Assembly: GCA_013335435.1 (NCBI GenBank)
Contig: JAAXVP010000005.1
Coordinates: 1 to 32,571, forward strand
Length of the DNA stretch: 32,571 bases
Source of the DNA: Thiobacillus sp.
GTDB taxonomy: Bacteria; Pseudomonadota; Gammaproteobacteria; Burkholderiales; Thiobacillaceae
Direction of reading: 5' to 3'
Shown: piece after piece, positions 1 to 7,812 of the stretch
Layout: each line of letters starts with the position of its first letter
Numbering within the stretch: the stretch's first letter is position 1
Position numbers and translations under genes: made by a program
Notes under the pieces: model-generated
Seen by the model: the letters and a program-made list of their open reading frames with translations, nothing else
What the model was told of the DNA's origin: nothing
The model's database searches: none

Positions 1-310
1 CGTGTGCGGGGCCGAAGATGGCGCCCATCACCGCCATGGCGATGCCCATGCCGTTGGCCGCCATGTCGCCCATCATGCCGGCCATCTGGGCGTTGCCGGC
101 GCAACCGGAAGCCTGCGCGCCCTCCTTTTCGGGGACCGGACAGGCCTGGGTCTTTTCCTGCGGTGCCGGCTGGTTGTTGCAGCCCGACGCCCCGCCGCCG
201 GACATCATCATCATGGGCATGCAGGGCCCCATGCCGGCCTGGGCGGGGGCGACGGAAGAAAACAGTGCGACGGCGGCAAGCGCGGCGGCGGATTTGGTCA
301 GTGCGTTCAT
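1..310 (-). CDS. Secreted Met-rich protein, N-terminal part (runs off left edge)
   Basis: The reading frame opens with ATG at 310 and stays open to the window edge (about 103 residues), so the C-terminus is missing. It starts with a clear Sec signal peptide (positive MNALTK, a hydrophobic Ala/Val core, then an APAQA cleavage site). The mature part is rich in methionine and glycine, with a PMMMMSGGG stretch near residue 38, an MAGMMGDMA stretch near residue 80, and several cysteines. Met-rich and Cys-containing periplasmic proteins often bind copper or silver, but no definite metal-site motif is visible, so that is only an idea. I do not recognise the family. Confidence is good that this is an exported protein and low for any function. 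Confidence 0.72.
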   Translation of the reverse strand, partial: MNALTKSAAALAAVALFSSVAPAQAGMGPCMPMMMMSGGGASGCNNQPAPQEKTQACPVPEKEGAQASGCAGNAQMAGMMGDMAANGMGIAMAVMGAIFGPAH

Positions 311-404
311 GGTGGACTCCAGTCAGGTTGAACCCCGTCGATCACGGGTGGAGTCATCGTGCGCGCCGGCCGCAAGCGGCGGATTTCCGGGCTGTGGTAG
401 AGAT

Positions 405-423
405 GTAACCAGGTGTTACTGGT
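405..423. promoter_or_regulatory. Nested inverted repeats, possible operator
   Basis: Two short inverted repeats interleave upstream of the Met-rich secreted gene: GTAAC (405-409) with GTTAC (415-419), and ACCAG (408-412) with CTGGT (419-423). The arms are only 5 bp each. The site could be a regulator-binding site for the gene starting at 310. I do not recognise a named regulator motif, and chance is possible. Confidence 0.2.
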
Positions 424-470
424 AGGAAACAACCAGCAGAATCCAGACTACGCCGGCCCAGAGTCGAACA

Positions 471-770
471 TCACAGCAGCTGGCCTTCCCGCAACGCAAC
501 GTCGTGGATCGGCAGATGCATCAGGTTCGGTGCGCTCAACACCACATCCACCTTGCGGCCATGCATCAGGCGCGACACCTTGGCCGACAGTCGGGCGGCC
601 AGCAGGGCCGAATTTTCGACCGGCTCCGGCAGTTCCAGGAAGAGATCGAGATCGCCGCCATGCGCCGAGTCGTCGAGGCGCGAACCGAACACCCGCACGC
701 GCGCCTGAGCACCGGCCACTTGCCGCGCGGCTTGGCGGATCGCTTGGGTTTGGGCTTCGGTCAGGCGCAT
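471..770 (-). CDS. MNT-type minimal nucleotidyltransferase
   Basis: This 99-residue protein belongs to the minimal nucleotidyltransferase (MNT/MntA, Pol-beta-like) superfamily. The hallmark GS followed by DxD is seen: GSRLDDSAHGGDLDL with G29-S30 and acidic residues D40 and D42, and the third carboxylate is probably D75 in RKVDVVL. The whole metal-binding triad is therefore retained. Family members commonly act as antitoxins that AMPylate or otherwise neutralise HEPN RNase toxins. A HEPN gene normally sits next door, but none is visible on either side: downstream is a 160-base gap and upstream, after 121 bases, is an unrelated DUF6941 gene. It may be an orphan antitoxin or may have another nucleotidyl-transfer role. 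Family call is firm, function uncertain. Confidence 0.85.
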   Translation of the reverse strand: MRLTEAQTQAIRQAARQVAGAQARVRVFGSRLDDSAHGGDLDLFLELPEPVENSALLAARLSAKVSRLMHGRKVDVVLSAPNLMHLPIHDVALREGQLL

Positions 771-891
771 GAGACGGTCAATCAGGCTGGATAACGATTT
801 GATTGGACTGCCAAATTGGACGCCGAACAGGCATGTCCGATCCCGGATTCTGCCCCGGCGCCCACTTCCGGGTTACGCATTCTTACAGCCA

Positions 892-1338
892 TCAATGACC
901 ATGGCTCTGCCAAGGAATCATTTCTCCCTCGGTACGAGCCCGAATCGAAAGGGCATTGCCTTTGAGGACTCCGTCTTCGGTCTCTGCTTCAATTTCCAGC
1001 TTTCCGGGATCGGTCACCACCAGAGGGCTAAATGACATGATGGCCATAACGCCCATGCGCTTCAGCTCAAGCTTATTATCCGGCGGCGTCAAATCGGCAA
1101 TACCGACATCCATCTCGGCTATGGTTTCTCCATTTAGATGAGCTCGCAGGACAAACTTTGTGAACGGGTTGTCAATTGGAGTGGTGACACGAACCTGTGC
1201 ACACAGCTTGGGCAGCACTGCCGGCAATTTATCGACGATGAGCTCTTCTGTGTAGCACCCCATAAGGGAATACTTGTTGCCTACTTCTTGACGAACGTCA
1301 TCGCAGAACTGTGCGACGAGAAGGCGTTGTTCGCTCAT
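892..1338 (-). CDS. DUF6941 family protein
   Basis: The 148-residue product begins MSEQRLLVAQFCDDVRQEVG and continues NKYSLMGCY, a pattern I recognise as the DUF6941 family of small uncharacterised proteins. No signal peptide or membrane segment is seen; the predicted content is mainly beta strand. Its ATG overlaps the TGA of the XRE antitoxin gene by four bases, so the two are probably translationally coupled and form the third member of a toxin-antitoxin-DUF6941 operon. Codon choice and G+C are lower than in the neighbouring chromosomal genes, which suggests acquisition with the cassette. No biochemical role can be stated. Confidence 0.75.
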   Translation of the reverse strand: MSEQRLLVAQFCDDVRQEVGNKYSLMGCYTEELIVDKLPAVLPKLCAQVRVTTPIDNPFTKFVLRAHLNGETIAEMDVGIADLTPPDNKLELKRMGVMAIMSFSPLVVTDPGKLEIEAETEDGVLKGNALSIRARTEGEMIPWQSHGH

Positions 1339-1796
1339 TTTGAATTGGCCCGCGTAGCTAGTTGATTTCGGATGGCCTGGAATGCCAGAACCTCATCAAC
1401 CCCAAGTGCTTGCGCGATACGAGAGATCACGTCAGTGCGTGGATCGTTTTGCCCACGCTCAATCTTGGCGATGTGAGGCTGGCTAGTTTGAGCTTTCATG
1501 GCAAGTTGCACCTGCGACAATCCAGCAGCCAGACGCAGGGCGCTCAGGGTGATCGGCTCAGATCCGTAGACCGTTGCAGCCATGTTTTTTCTGGCTTCGG
1601 CCATCCGGCCAGCCATGTCCGAGTCCGCCTCCACTTCTTCCAGGAACGAGTCGAAACTGGAGGTGTTTGGCAGCGGTAATGGACGAGGAGGACCGAACTC
1701 ACGGTACACCACTCGCGATGGCGAGGCTGTCGGCGTGTTAGAGGGCACGCCAATCGGCAAAGATTCTTTTTGCGAGATCGCTGCTGAGGTTGTCAT
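1335..1796 (-). CDS. XRE-family antitoxin / HTH regulator
   Basis: The frame encodes up to 153 residues with a C-terminal helix-turn-helix of the Cro/C1 (XRE) type at about residues 85-143. LSALRLAAGLSQVQLA and TSQPHIAKIERGQNDP are the typical HTH and post-HTH signature. It is expected to neutralise the toxin encoded just upstream and to repress the operon. With the ATG at 1796 the gene overlaps the toxin gene by 59 bases. A second ATG at 1616 has a GGAGG about 11 bases upstream and would give a 94-residue antitoxin of the usual HigA size; I cannot decide between them. The gene is coupled downstream to DUF6941 by an ATGA overlap. Lower G+C than the flanks. Confidence 0.82.
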   Translation of the reverse strand: MTTSAAISQKESLPIGVPSNTPTASPSRVVYREFGPPRPLPLPNTSSFDSFLEEVEADSDMAGRMAEARKNMAATVYGSEPITLSALRLAAGLSQVQLAMKAQTSQPHIAKIERGQNDPRTDVISRIAQALGVDEVLAFQAIRNQLATRANSK

Positions 1797-2124
1797 AGTC
1801 GAAAGTGTCTTTGTGAACTACGGCAAGAACGCATATTTGGCGCGTCTGCCAGTGATATCCGTAAACGACTCGGTACACAGTTGCGGGAGAGTCCAACATC
1901 CTGAAACGCCACAGGTTACCTATACCCTTTGCACTTTCCCACGGCTTCAAGCTCAGTCTGACAGTGCCTACGACATTGTTGCCGTATGTCGTCATCAGGT
2001 CGATAGCTCGTGGATCCGCCTGAATCTGCTCCAGGGCAACAAGCACTGCTGCAACAGCACTCGGATCTATCGCCTTGATCGCCCGAAGATCCTGCTTGGC
2101 ATGGTCGTGGATGTCTATGTGCAT
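1738..2124 (-). CDS. RelE/HigB-like toxin of a type II toxin-antitoxin pair
   Basis: The product (128 residues from the ATG at 2124; a TTG at 2133 would add three) resembles RelE/ParE-superfamily toxins. An N-terminal helical part with DHAKQDLRAI precedes a beta-rich C-terminal half with LWRFRM, YRVVYGYHW and ICVLAVVHKDTFDYD, the usual arrangement of the RelE fold core. Such toxins are ribosome-dependent mRNA interferases or gyrase inhibitors; which applies cannot be read here. The toxin gene comes first, as in HigBA-type operons, and overlaps the XRE antitoxin gene. No good Shine-Dalgarno is seen, but the sequence before the start is A+T rich and includes TATAAT overlapping the ATG. Confidence 0.8.
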   Translation of the reverse strand: MHIDIHDHAKQDLRAIKAIDPSAVAAVLVALEQIQADPRAIDLMTTYGNNVVGTVRLSLKPWESAKGIGNLWRFRMLDSPATVYRVVYGYHWQTRQICVLAVVHKDTFDYDNLSSDLAKRIFADWRAL

Positions 2125-2125
2125 T

Positions 2126-2205
2126 ATATGCAATTTGATATTAAAGAAAACCTCTTGCAGGAAGTTCCAGCTTTGCTTGGCTCAACATCGCCATCCATAT
2201 GCAAT
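2126..2205. promoter_or_regulatory. Direct repeat ATATGCAAT in toxin promoter region
   Basis: The 9-mer ATATGCAAT occurs at 2126-2134, beside the toxin start codon, and again at 2197-2205, 71 bases away. The stretch lies in the A+T-rich gap between the toxin gene and the nrdJ stop codon. Antitoxin operators are often paired half-sites, so these could bind the XRE antitoxin. The match is short and the spacing large, so this is weak. Confidence 0.2.
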
Positions 2206-2238
2206 CTTGAGCCTACGGTTGCCCGTAAACCTACAGCC

Positions 2239-5200
2239 TCACCCGCACGCCCCCACCGCCCCACACGCCGTGCAGAAATCGCAGCCATCCTTGCGGATCA
2301 CCGTCTCGTTGCCGCACTCCTTGCAGCGCTTGCCCTTCATCGCCGGCATGGCGGCGGGGGCCTGGCCGGCCGGGGCGGGGGCTTCCAGGATGCCCATCTG
2401 CTGGATCGGCTGGCCGTCTTCGGTCAAGAGGCCAAGCATGGCGTAGCGGTGGATGATGAGCTGGGCGACGTAGGCCACCGTCGACGGCCAGGTCTGGCTC
2501 TTCTCGGAACCCGGGATCTTGGCCATGAAGTCGCCCAGCGGCTCCTGGTAATTCAGCAGCTTGCGCAGCTTCATGCCGATCCAGGCCGGGTCGATCACCC
2601 GCATGTCGAGCGACAGCAGCTTGCACAGGCCGTCCAGGGCGCGCGGGTAGTCGCCCGACAGCCAGACCGAATAGGGCCGGGTGACGCCGTCAGGCAGGGT
2701 GATCTCCTTCAGGCCGAGGACGAAGTCGTCCTCCGAGGCCGGGTTGAGCACGTCGACGGTCCAGGACAGGGTGCCGTCGGTGCCGGTCTTGGGCTCCTTG
2801 TGGCTGAACAGGACGTCGATCAGCGGGCTTGGGCCTTCCACGTTGAGGGCGCCGATCTGTTCCAACCGCCACTGCACGATCTGGGCCAGGGCCGCGACCA
2901 TGCTGGGCACCGAGCGCAGTTCGCCATGGGGCGGGAAGGGAATGAAGCAGGCGTCGTCGCCGCGGGTCTTGGCCAGGGATTCCAGCTTCAGTTTCAGCCA
3001 GGCGCGGTCGTTGGCGCGCATGTCCATGGACAGTGACTTGGCCAGGGCGCCGAGGCCGCGCGGCTGCTCGGCGCCGTTGACCCAGAGCTCGAACGGCCAG
3101 GCCTTGCCGCCGCCGTTCTCCACATGGCCGACGAAGATGGCGAAGCTGCCGTGGGGCGATTCGATCATGTAGCTCCAGGCCATGTTGCCGCCCGGCAACT
3201 TGGGCCGGCCGGGCCACTTCAGCGATTCCAGCACCGGGGCGGGGACGTTCTTGATCTCGATGCGGCGGTTCACGTCGCTGATCTGGAAGTCCTGCGGCGC
3301 GGCCTTTTCCTTCTCGACCGAGAGCACGCTGCCGAGCACGGCGTTGGGCCGGTAGGTGGTGATGCCCTTGAGGCCGGCCTTCCAGGCGGCGCTGTAGAGC
3401 TCGGAAAAATCGTCGAACGGATAGTCGCCGGGCACGTTGACGGTCTTGGAGATGGCCGAGTCGACGAACGGCGCCACCGCAGCGACCATCTGCATGTGGT
3501 CCAGGGCGGAGATCTCCAGGGCGGTGACGAAGCTGGCGGGCAGGCGCTCCATGTCGCCGCCCTGGTCGCGGTAGATGCGGTAGGCGTGGTCCTCGACCTG
3601 GTATTCCTTGTGGCCGCCGTCCGGCATGCGCTTCTTGCGCGTGTAGTACCAGGAGAACGGCGGCTCGATGCCGTTGCTGGCGTTGTCGGCGAAGGCCAGC
3701 GAGATGGTGCCGGTGGGGGCGATGGAGAGCAGGTGCGAGTTGCGGATGCCATGCTCGCGGATATCGGCCTTGAGCTCGGCCGGCAGGCGCGAGGCGAAGG
3801 TGCTGCCGGAGAGATACAGGTCGGCGTTGAAGAGCGGGAAGGCGCCGCGTTCCTTGGCCAGCTCGACCGAGGCCTTGTAGGCCTCGTTGCGCATGAACTC
3901 GGCCGCCTTGCCGGCGAAGATGCGCGCCAGGTCGGTGTCGTAACGCAGGCCGAGCATGACCAGGGTGTCGCCCAGGCCGGTGAAACCGAGGCCGATGCGG
4001 CGCTTGGACTGGGCCTCATTGTTCTGCTTGTCGAGCGGCCAGGCGGTCAGTTCGAGGACGTTGTCGAGCATGCGCACGGCCGTGGCGACGGTCTTGGCCA
4101 GGCCGGCGAAGTCGAACTCGGCCTCGGCCAGGAAGCCCGACTTGACGAACCGGGTCAGGTTGATCGAGCCCAGGCAGCAGCAGCCGTAGGGCGGCAGGGG
4201 CTGTTCGCCGCAGTTGTGGGCGTACAGGCCGTTGGCGTCGAAGGCATTGATGCCAGGCACCTGTACGTCGTAGACATCTTCCACCCCCGCCGGAACCACG
4301 GCCTCGACGCGGGCGGTAAAGCGCTCGCGGTTGAGGGTGCGCTTGTAGCCGGCGAGCAGGGCATCCAGTCGACCGGCCTTGTCGCTATCGGAAAAACCGA
4401 TCCGGTCACGGAAACCCAGCAGATTCTCGCCGCTGACCACCAACTCATGCTGGGCGCGGGTGGCATAGTCGGCCCGGCCGCCCTTGCCATCCGGCAGGCT
4501 GGCGCGGCCGGCAACCCGGCGATCGCGATAGACGGAGGACGCGATACCCAGGCGCAGCAGCATGCGCTGGACAGCCAGCAGGTTGTCGAGGTCCGACTGG
4601 GCCAGTCGCACGGACACCCCTTTTGCCTGGCTGCCCTGGACCGAGCCATCGGTATCGAAAAAACCGCGCAGGAAGCCGCGATAAAACTCGCTGGAACACT
4701 GTTCCATGCGCGCGGTTACGACCTTGTTGCCCGATTCGATGCCAAGCTCAAAGGCCAGATCGCGGATGGCCGCGGTCGAGAGCCGGTATTCACCCCGGCC
4801 GGCCACCTCGGACCATCCGGTGAAATCAGCCCGATGCGGCAAGGCGCGCGCAGCGGCCAGAGCTTCGGCCATCATGGCCTGAACACCGACAGGAAGCGTA
4901 GCGGCGGCGCCGTTTGCCTCCGCCGCGTTACGCCAGACCGAAAGGACGGCGGCCTCCTTGTTGATGGTGCCATCGCCAAGCAACAACCCCATCAGGTAGC
5001 CCTCGTGACGACCATGGCTACCTGACCATGCGCCATTGCCACGGTGATCGTTGATCAGTATGCGGTCGCCTGCCTTTAGCTCGCCGGCCGCACACCACTC
5101 CGTTTCGGTGCGATAGCGGGTAAATTCGGTCACCCGCCGCACGCGATGGTCCGTCGTGAGCTTGAGGCGGTAGCCCTCGCTGGTGACAAGCTGCATGACC

Positions 5201-6216
5201 GGCTTGGTGGCGGTACGGAAGAAACCCTGGGAACCGGTGGCGTGGTCGATGCCGTCGACCCTGGCCAGGAACGGCCGGCCGATCAAGTCGCTCACCTGAC
5301 GCGGACCGTCGGCGGTATGTACCCAGGTATCCGCACTGACGCACGGGTTGGTGGCCTCGATGGTTTCGCAGTAGCCGAGGTTGTTGTCCTTGTTGATGCG
5401 GTCGATGAACAGCACGCCCGGCTCGGCATGGTCGTAGGTCGAATGCATGACCTGGGCCCACAGGTCGCGCGCCTTCACCTTCCGATACACCCAGAGGCCG
5501 TCACCGCGCTGGTAGGCCCCGGCGGCCTTCTGCTCCTCGCCCGGCTCGGCCTTGTGGCTGAGTTCGACGTCGCCGTCGTCCTGGACCGCCTGCATGAAGG
5601 CGTCGCTGACGCCGAGCGAGATGTTGAAGTTCTTCAGGTCGCCGCTGTCCTTGGCGTGGATGAAGTCCTCGATGTCCGGGTGGTCGCAGCGCAGCACGCC
5701 CATCTGGGCGCCGCGCCGGGCGCCGGCCGACTCCACGGTCTCGCAGGAGCGGTCGAACACCCGCATGTAGGAGATCGGGCCGCTGGCGCGCGACTGGGTA
5801 CCCTTGACCAGGGCGCCCTTGGGCCGGATGGTGGAGAAGTCGTAGCCGACCCCGCCGCCCCGGCGCATGGTCTCGGCGGCCTCTTCCAGGGCGTTGTAGA
5901 TGCCCGGCTTGCCGTCGTTGATACCGGAGATGGCGTCGCCCACCGGCTGCACGAAGCAGTTGATCAGGGTGGCCTGGAGTTCGGTGCCGGCGGCGGAGTT
6001 GATCCGCCCGCCGGGAATGAAGCCGGCCTCCATGGCCTCGAAGAAGCGGCGTTCCCAGACCGCACGGGCTTTCTTGTCCTCGACCGCGGCGAGCGCGCGG
6101 GCGACCCGCATGCGCACGTCGGTGACGTTCTTCTCGGTGCCCTTGGCGTACTTCTCAAGCAGGACTTCGGTGGAAATATCCTGCTCGGCCAGTTCCGGAA
6201 ACAGCGCTTCTTGCAT
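2239..6216 (-). CDS. nrdJ: Adenosylcobalamin-dependent class II ribonucleotide reductase (intein-containing precursor)
   Basis: The 1325-residue precursor becomes a 948-residue reductase after removal of a 377-residue intein. It reduces ribonucleotides to deoxyribonucleotides using B12, with no oxygen requirement. Visible marks are INCFVQ (C87, likely one of the redox-active pair), GGGVGYDFS (120-128), [20 protein letters not shown] (166-183), [17 protein letters not shown] with the conserved cysteine C669 (extein numbering C292), IAPTGTIS, and a C-terminal Cys-rich tail ([17 protein letters not shown]) of the kind that shuttles reducing equivalents. The region before the tail resembles the TSCPD-type extension of long NrdJ proteins. 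The ATG at 6216 has GGGAGA seven bases upstream. Upstream NrdR-like sites suggest NrdR control. No class I or III reductase genes are in the window. Confidence 0.95.
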   Translation of the reverse strand: MQEALFPELAEQDISTEVLLEKYAKGTEKNVTDVRMRVARALAAVEDKKARAVWERRFFEAMEAGFIPGGRINSAAGTELQATLINCFVQPVGDAISGINDGKPGIYNALEEAAETMRRGGGVGYDFSTIRPKGALVKGTQSRASGPISYMRVFDRSCETVESAGARRGAQMGVLRCDHPDIEDFIHAKDSGDLKNFNISLGVSDAFMQAVQDDGDVELSHKAEPGEEQKAAGAYQRGDGLWVYRKVKARDLWAQVMHSTYDHAEPGVLFIDRINKDNNLGYCETIEATNPCVSADTWVHTADGPRQVSDLIGRPFLARVDGIDHATGSQGFFRTATKPVMQLVTSEGYRLKLTTDHRVRRVTEFTRYRTETEWCAAGELKAGDRILINDHRGNGAWSGSHGRHEGYLMGLLLGDGTINKEAAVLSVWRNAAEANGAAATLPVGVQAMMAEALAAARALPHRADFTGWSEVAGRGEYRLSTAAIRDLAFELGIESGNKVVTARMEQCSSEFYRGFLRGFFDTDGSVQGSQAKGVSVRLAQSDLDNLLAVQRMLLRLGIASSVYRDRRVAGRASLPDGKGGRADYATRAQHELVVSGENLLGFRDRIGFSDSDKAGRLDALLAGYKRTLNRERFTARVEAVVPAGVEDVYDVQVPGINAFDANGLYAHNCGEQPLPPYGCCCLGSINLTRFVKSGFLAEAEFDFAGLAKTVATAVRMLDNVLELTAWPLDKQNNEAQSKRRIGLGFTGLGDTLVMLGLRYDTDLARIFAGKAAEFMRNEAYKASVELAKERGAFPLFNADLYLSGSTFASRLPAELKADIREHGIRNSHLLSIAPTGTISLAFADNASNGIEPPFSWYYTRKKRMPDGGHKEYQVEDHAYRIYRDQGGDMERLPASFVTALEISALDHMQMVAAVAPFVDSAISKTVNVPGDYPFDDFSELYSAAWKAGLKGITTYRPNAVLGSVLSVEKEKAAPQDFQISDVNRRIEIKNVPAPVLESLKWPGRPKLPGGNMAWSYMIESPHGSFAIFVGHVENGGGKAWPFELWVNGAEQPRGLGALAKSLSMDMRANDRAWLKLKLESLAKTRGDDACFIPFPPHGELRSVPSMVAALAQIVQWRLEQIGALNVEGPSPLIDVLFSHKEPKTGTDGTLSWTVDVLNPASEDDFVLGLKEITLPDGVTRPYSVWLSGDYPRALDGLCKLLSLDMRVIDPAWIGMKLRKLLNYQEPLGDFMAKIPGSEKSQTWPSTVAYVAQLIIHRYAMLGLLTEDGQPIQQMGILEAPAPAGQAPAAMPAMKGKRCKECGNETVIRKDGCDFCTACGAVGACG
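4213..5343 (-). mobile_element. Intein with LAGLIDADG homing endonuclease inside nrdJ
   Basis: This in-frame insertion covers precursor residues 292-668. It starts with Cys ([10 protein letters not shown], block A), has TTDH at 354-357 (block B), and ends with block F/G residues [10 protein letters not shown] and GLYAHN, where His667-Asn668 is the standard C-terminal splice pair. The +1 residue is the extein cysteine C669. Two LAGLIDADG motifs are present, [11 protein letters not shown] (406-416) and [13 protein letters not shown] (512-524); both keep the aspartate expected for metal binding (D415, D523), so splicing and homing endonuclease activity both look intact. Insertion is exactly between NP and CGEQ of the catalytic-site motif. 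Confidence 0.96.
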
Positions 6217-6259
6217 CGTTTTATCTCCCTTGCTCGATTACAACCAAGGCGGCAACCAT

Positions 6260-6307
6260 ACACTACATGTAGCGGCGCACGCCAGCGCAAAACACCATAT
6301 GCATGGT
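6260..6307. promoter_or_regulatory. Pair of NrdR-box-like sites upstream of nrdJ
   Basis: Two 16-base sites lie at 6260-6275 (ACACTACATGTAGCGG) and 6292-6307 (ACACCATATGCATGGT). Compared with the NrdR consensus ACACWATATATWGTGT as I know it, they match at about 12 and 11 of 16 positions. Their start-to-start distance is 32 bases, the two-site spacing usual for NrdR operators. They sit 44-91 bases upstream of the nrdJ start, in the 128-base gap after the xth stop codon. NrdR is the ATP/dATP-sensing repressor of ribonucleotide reductase genes. The nrdR gene itself is not in the window. Confidence 0.65.
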
Positions 6308-6344
6308 TTATGCCAGGTCAGGGAGTAAACCTGCTCAGCGCCCG

Positions 6345-7112
6345 TCAGGACTGGATTTCGGCCACCACGGGGGTGTGGTCGGAGGGGCGTTCCCAGGTGC
6401 GCGGGGTACGGTCGATGCGGCAATTTGTGCAGGCGGCGGCGAGTTCTTCCGTAACCAGGATATGGTCGATGCGCAGGCCGAGATTGCGCCGGAACCCGCC
6501 CTGGCGGTAGTCCCACCAGGAATAGGCCTTGTCGTCCTGGTCGAACAGGCGGAAGGCATCTTTCAGCCCTTGGCCGAGCAGGTCGCGGAAATGCTCGCGC
6601 TCGGGTTCCGAGCACAGCACCTGGCCGGCCCAGGCCACCGGGTCATGGCAGTCGCGGTCTTCCGGGGCGATGTTGAAGTCGCCCAGCACGGCCAGGCGGG
6701 GATGCGCGGCCAGTTCGTCCTTCAGCCAGCCTTGCAGGGCGTGGAGCCAGGCCAGCTTGTACTGGTATTTGTCGGAGTCGACGCTCTGGCCGTTCGGGAT
6801 ATACAGGCAGATCACCCGGGTACCGTCCACCGTGGCGGCCAGCACCCGCTTCTGCTCGTCCGGGAAGCCCGGGATGCCCATCACCACGTCGGTCGCCTCG
6901 GTCCGGCTCAGGATGGCGACGCCGTTGTAGGTCTTCTGGCCGGAAAACACCGACTTGTAGCCGGCCGCGGCCAGTTCGGCGACCGGAAAGGCCTCGTCCA
7001 CCGTCTTGGTTTCCTGCAGGCAGACCACGTCGGGCGCTTCGGTCGCCAGCCAATCGAGCAGGTGGGGCAGGCGGACTTTCAGGGAGTTGACGTTCCAGGT
7101 GGCGATTTTCAT
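6345..7112 (-). CDS. xth: Exodeoxyribonuclease III (AP endonuclease family 1)
   Basis: The 255-residue protein removes 3' blocks and cleaves abasic sites in base excision repair, acting in the cytoplasm as an Mg-dependent phosphodiesterase. The full set of ExoIII/APE1 motifs is present: ATWNVNSL at the N-terminus, CLQETK with the metal ligand E34, YIPNG with Y104, LGDFNIAP with D145 and N147, [19 protein letters not shown] (199-217), and SDHTPVV with the catalytic D245-H246 pair. Length fits the family (about 250-270). The start is the ATG at 7112; its ribosome-binding site is weak. The gene lies just upstream of nrdJ on the same strand but is separated from it by the NrdR-type promoter region, so they are probably separate units. 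Confidence 0.95.
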   Translation of the reverse strand: MKIATWNVNSLKVRLPHLLDWLATEAPDVVCLQETKTVDEAFPVAELAAAGYKSVFSGQKTYNGVAILSRTEATDVVMGIPGFPDEQKRVLAATVDGTRVICLYIPNGQSVDSDKYQYKLAWLHALQGWLKDELAAHPRLAVLGDFNIAPEDRDCHDPVAWAGQVLCSEPEREHFRDLLGQGLKDAFRLFDQDDKAYSWWDYRQGGFRRNLGLRIDHILVTEELAAACTNCRIDRTPRTWERPSDHTPVVAEIQS

Positions 7113-7449
7113 TCTACTCGTAACATGATGTTATTTATGACGATACGTTTCTTGGACACACCCAAGGACACAATCCCAAACAACTGCCGTTTCGATCTTC
7201 ACCACACGTCGAAGTAATCGCATGGATCTCGAGCGAAGAAACCAACTCAGCGGCTTCCGGATAAGAAACAACCATATCAGGCCCATTTCTTCCGCACCAT
7301 TATTTGATGCCGCCGCCGGGGCGATCACACCGTGGACCTCTCCACTAATGCCTGAATTCTTCCCAGCACGACCAAGTAACGAGCACTGCCGTGCAATTAA
7401 CGAAGCCCAAAACGATGCGTTCTCCAACCGCAGGCCTTCGTTCTCGCAA
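7113..7449. other. Lower-G+C intergenic stretch, no recognised gene
   Basis: This 337-base stretch between the speD stop and the xth start is visibly richer in A+T than its flanks. A minus-strand frame from a GTG at 7487 to a stop at 7131 is open for 118 codons but overlaps the end of speD, lacks recognisable motifs and reads like non-coding sequence. Nothing else is supported: no tRNA-like cloverleaf and no clear terminator hairpin followed by a T run. It must contain the end of the polyamine-type operon transcript and the xth promoter, but I cannot place either. Confidence 0.5.
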
Positions 7450-7812
7450 CTATGTCCTATTCCTGTTATGGCCACGTCGAAGTTCACTGACCTGCACGTG
7501 CTTGGGGCTTAACCCGTCTTTCAGAATCTTGAGCGCCGGCGCGGTATCCCGGTCACCGCACAGGAAAATGTCCAGGGCGATGAAATCGCGTTCCGGCCAA
7601 GTGTGCAGGCTGATGTGGGATTCCGCCAGGATGGCCACGCCGGTGATGCCGCCGCCATCGCCGAAACCGTGCAGGCGTACCTCCAGAACCCGTGCGCCGC
7701 AGGCCTCGGCCGCCGCCCGCAGCAGGGTTTCGACCTGATCGAGGCCGGTGGGCTGGTGGGCGCCCCAAAAGTCGATGAGCAGGTGCAGGCCGGGAGCGTG
7801 GTTTTCGTTCAT
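7450..7812 (-). CDS. speD: S-adenosylmethionine decarboxylase proenzyme (pyruvoyl type)
   Basis: The 120-residue protein is the short bacterial (class 1b, SpeH-like) AdoMet decarboxylase, which makes decarboxylated AdoMet, the aminopropyl donor for polyamine synthesis. The self-processing site is seen in LAESHISLHTWPE: cleavage between E64 and S65 would turn S65 into the pyruvoyl group. H70 and C85 (DIFLCGD) fit the other conserved active-site positions. The ATG at 7812 overlaps the TGA of the preceding membrane-protein gene (ATGA); the frame is open further upstream but that part is only the shadow of the other gene. It is the last gene of the operon and supplies the substrate for the aminopropyltransferase-like gene at 10935-12449. 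Confidence 0.93.
   Translation of the reverse strand: MNENHAPGLHLLIDFWGAHQPTGLDQVETLLRAAAEACGARVLEVRLHGFGDGGGITGVAILAESHISLHTWPERDFIALDIFLCGDRDTAPALKILKDGLSPKHVQVSELRRGHNRNRT

Noticed and set aside
3124-6510. Long plus-strand open frames opposite nrdJ and xth
   Set aside because: They are antisense shadows of the reductase and intein and show no motif or consistent start signal.
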